Shown here in pieces: positions 39,175-39,698 of a stretch of 39,698 nt of DNA. Source of the DNA: CABZJG01 sp965659715 (lineage in GTDB: Bacteria; Pseudomonadota; Alphaproteobacteria; Rhodobacterales; Rhodobacteraceae); NCBI GenBank assembly GCA_965659715.1, contig CBFHXE010000017.1, forward strand, positions 1 through 39,698. The letters are read 5' to 3'. The position numbers were made by a program, and so were the translations under genes. A model generated the notes under the pieces. That model did not search any database, was not told the DNA's origin, and saw only the letters and a program-made list of their open reading frames with translations. The stretch's first letter is position 1. Each line of letters starts with the position of its first letter.

Positions 39175-39698
39175 AAATCGCCCCAATGTTTAAGAGCGGC
39201 GGTTGCAATCTCTGCACCCCATTCCTGTACAAAATGACCCCCGTCAGGAATTTCCATGGGCGGGGGGCAGTTTTTTATCTTGCCGTGCAGCGCGTACATG
39301 ATATCCGGACCCAAAACCGGATCTTTCATACCAATGGCCATAAAGCTTTCGCCTGGCCACTCGCTTGCCAGATATTTCACCGCAGATTTTGACAGATCTA
39401 CGCCCTGCATATGCGGCTCGGTCATGACCATTTGCGGAAATCGCCGCACCCCAGCTTTATAGCGAATGTCGGGAAACGGTGCGGCATAGGCGGCAGCTTC
39501 TTCTGGATTGAGAACAGGGGTTGTGCGCTGCATCAGTTTTGCAATGTTCATATCGGGGTTTGCATTACTGTAGGCGCGCCAGTCATTAAATCCTTGTCCA
39601 GCATCGCGCCCCGTTGCTAAAGCAGTATTCATGACCAATAAACGCTTGAATCTTATTGGCATGTCTTGCGGTAAGGTAAGTCCCAAAACGCCGCCCCA
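39171..39698 (-). CDS. Haloalkane dehalogenase (partial, C-terminal part; alpha/beta hydrolase)
   Basis: Truncated by the right edge: the frame is open to 39698 and its first complete codons read W-G-G-V-L-G-L. In haloalkane dehalogenases the nucleophile Asp sits directly before this W-G-G, so it would be just outside. The visible 175 residues include the cap region (PEEAAAYAAPFPDIRYKAGVRRFPQMV), the acid region AIGMKDPVLGPDIMYALHGKI, and the catalytic His in IPDGGHFVQEWG. These are the hallmarks of the HLD-I branch (DhlA/DhmA type). The enzyme would hydrolyse a carbon-halogen bond to an alcohol. Internal TTG and ATG codons near 39686 should not be taken as the start. Confidence 0.88.
   Translation of the reverse strand, partial: WGGVLGLTLPQDMPIRFKRLLVMNTALATGRDAGQGFNDWRAYSNANPDMNIAKLMQRTTPVLNPEEAAAYAAPFPDIRYKAGVRRFPQMVMTEPHMQGVDLSKSAVKYLASEWPGESFMAIGMKDPVLGPDIMYALHGKIKNCPPPMEIPDGGHFVQEWGAEIATAALKHWGDF

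Noticed and set aside
39171..39686. Treating the terminal hydrolase as a complete 171-residue protein
   Set aside because: The putative start is an internal TTG; the frame continues to the edge with W-G-G of the nucleophile motif, so the gene is truncated by the window.

Overview
The window looks like a scaffold piece from a marine alphaproteobacterium, most likely a Rhodobacterales/Roseobacter-group bacterium. This is inferred from gene content (DmdA-like demethylase, TRAP transporter, dipeptide-type ABC transporter, CoxMSL-type molybdoenzyme, lipid-A glycosyltransferases), the moderate GC content and the style of the proteins; no rRNA or other phylogenetic marker is present. A run of 100 Ns at 9864-9963 marks a scaffold join, so gene order across it is not proven.

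Layout. (1) 1-4410, + strand: four tightly coupled genes for an FMN 2-hydroxyacid dehydrogenase, a TPP-dependent lyase/decarboxylase, a transthyretin/HIU-hydrolase-like protein and a DmdA/GcvT-type demethylase. I do not recognise this combination as a known pathway. (2) 4464-8935: a DUF1330 protein, then a secreted DUF1800/DUF1501 pair in which the DUF1800 protein carries a peptidoglycan-binding domain and a large carbohydrate-binding-like insert. (3) 9022-10328: two small proteins either side of the assembly gap, with a 31-nt tandem repeat. (4) 10725-17914: a CocE/NonD-type hydrolase convergent with a four-gene oligopeptide-type ABC transporter operon. (5) 18375-18866: an exported pentapeptide-repeat protein.

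(6) 19033-31253, - strand, is the centrepiece: a GlpR/DeoR-type regulator, a TRAP transporter (small permease, large permease, binding protein), then PfkB kinase, class I aldolase, FucI-like isomerase, Gfo/Idh/MocA oxidoreductase, aldose 1-epimerase, GabD-like aldehyde dehydrogenase and D-isomer-type hydroxyacid dehydrogenase. I read it as a sulfoquinovose (sulfoglycolysis) cluster. The kinase resembles E. coli YihV, including residues I recall as its sulfonate-binding set, and the aldolase shares motifs with YihT. The isomerase is of the type described for a variant sulfo-EMP route, and the Gfo/Idh/MocA protein is a candidate NAD-dependent sulfoquinovosidase. The last two enzymes could carry sulfolactaldehyde to sulfolactate and then to sulfopyruvate. 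Repeated CTTTCGTT-type sites upstream of the regulator and of the transporter operon look like its operators.

(7) 31422-35258, - strand: a xanthine-dehydrogenase/CO-dehydrogenase-like three-subunit molybdoenzyme with an adjacent MoaD-like sulfur carrier. (8) 35463-36515: a short reductive-dehalogenase-like iron-sulfur protein. (9) 36675-39174: a GT2 / LAB_N / GT39 set that probably decorates lipid A or another envelope lipid. (10) 39171-39698: the C-terminal part of a haloalkane dehalogenase running off the right edge. I found no rRNA, tRNA, CRISPR array, insertion sequence or phage gene.
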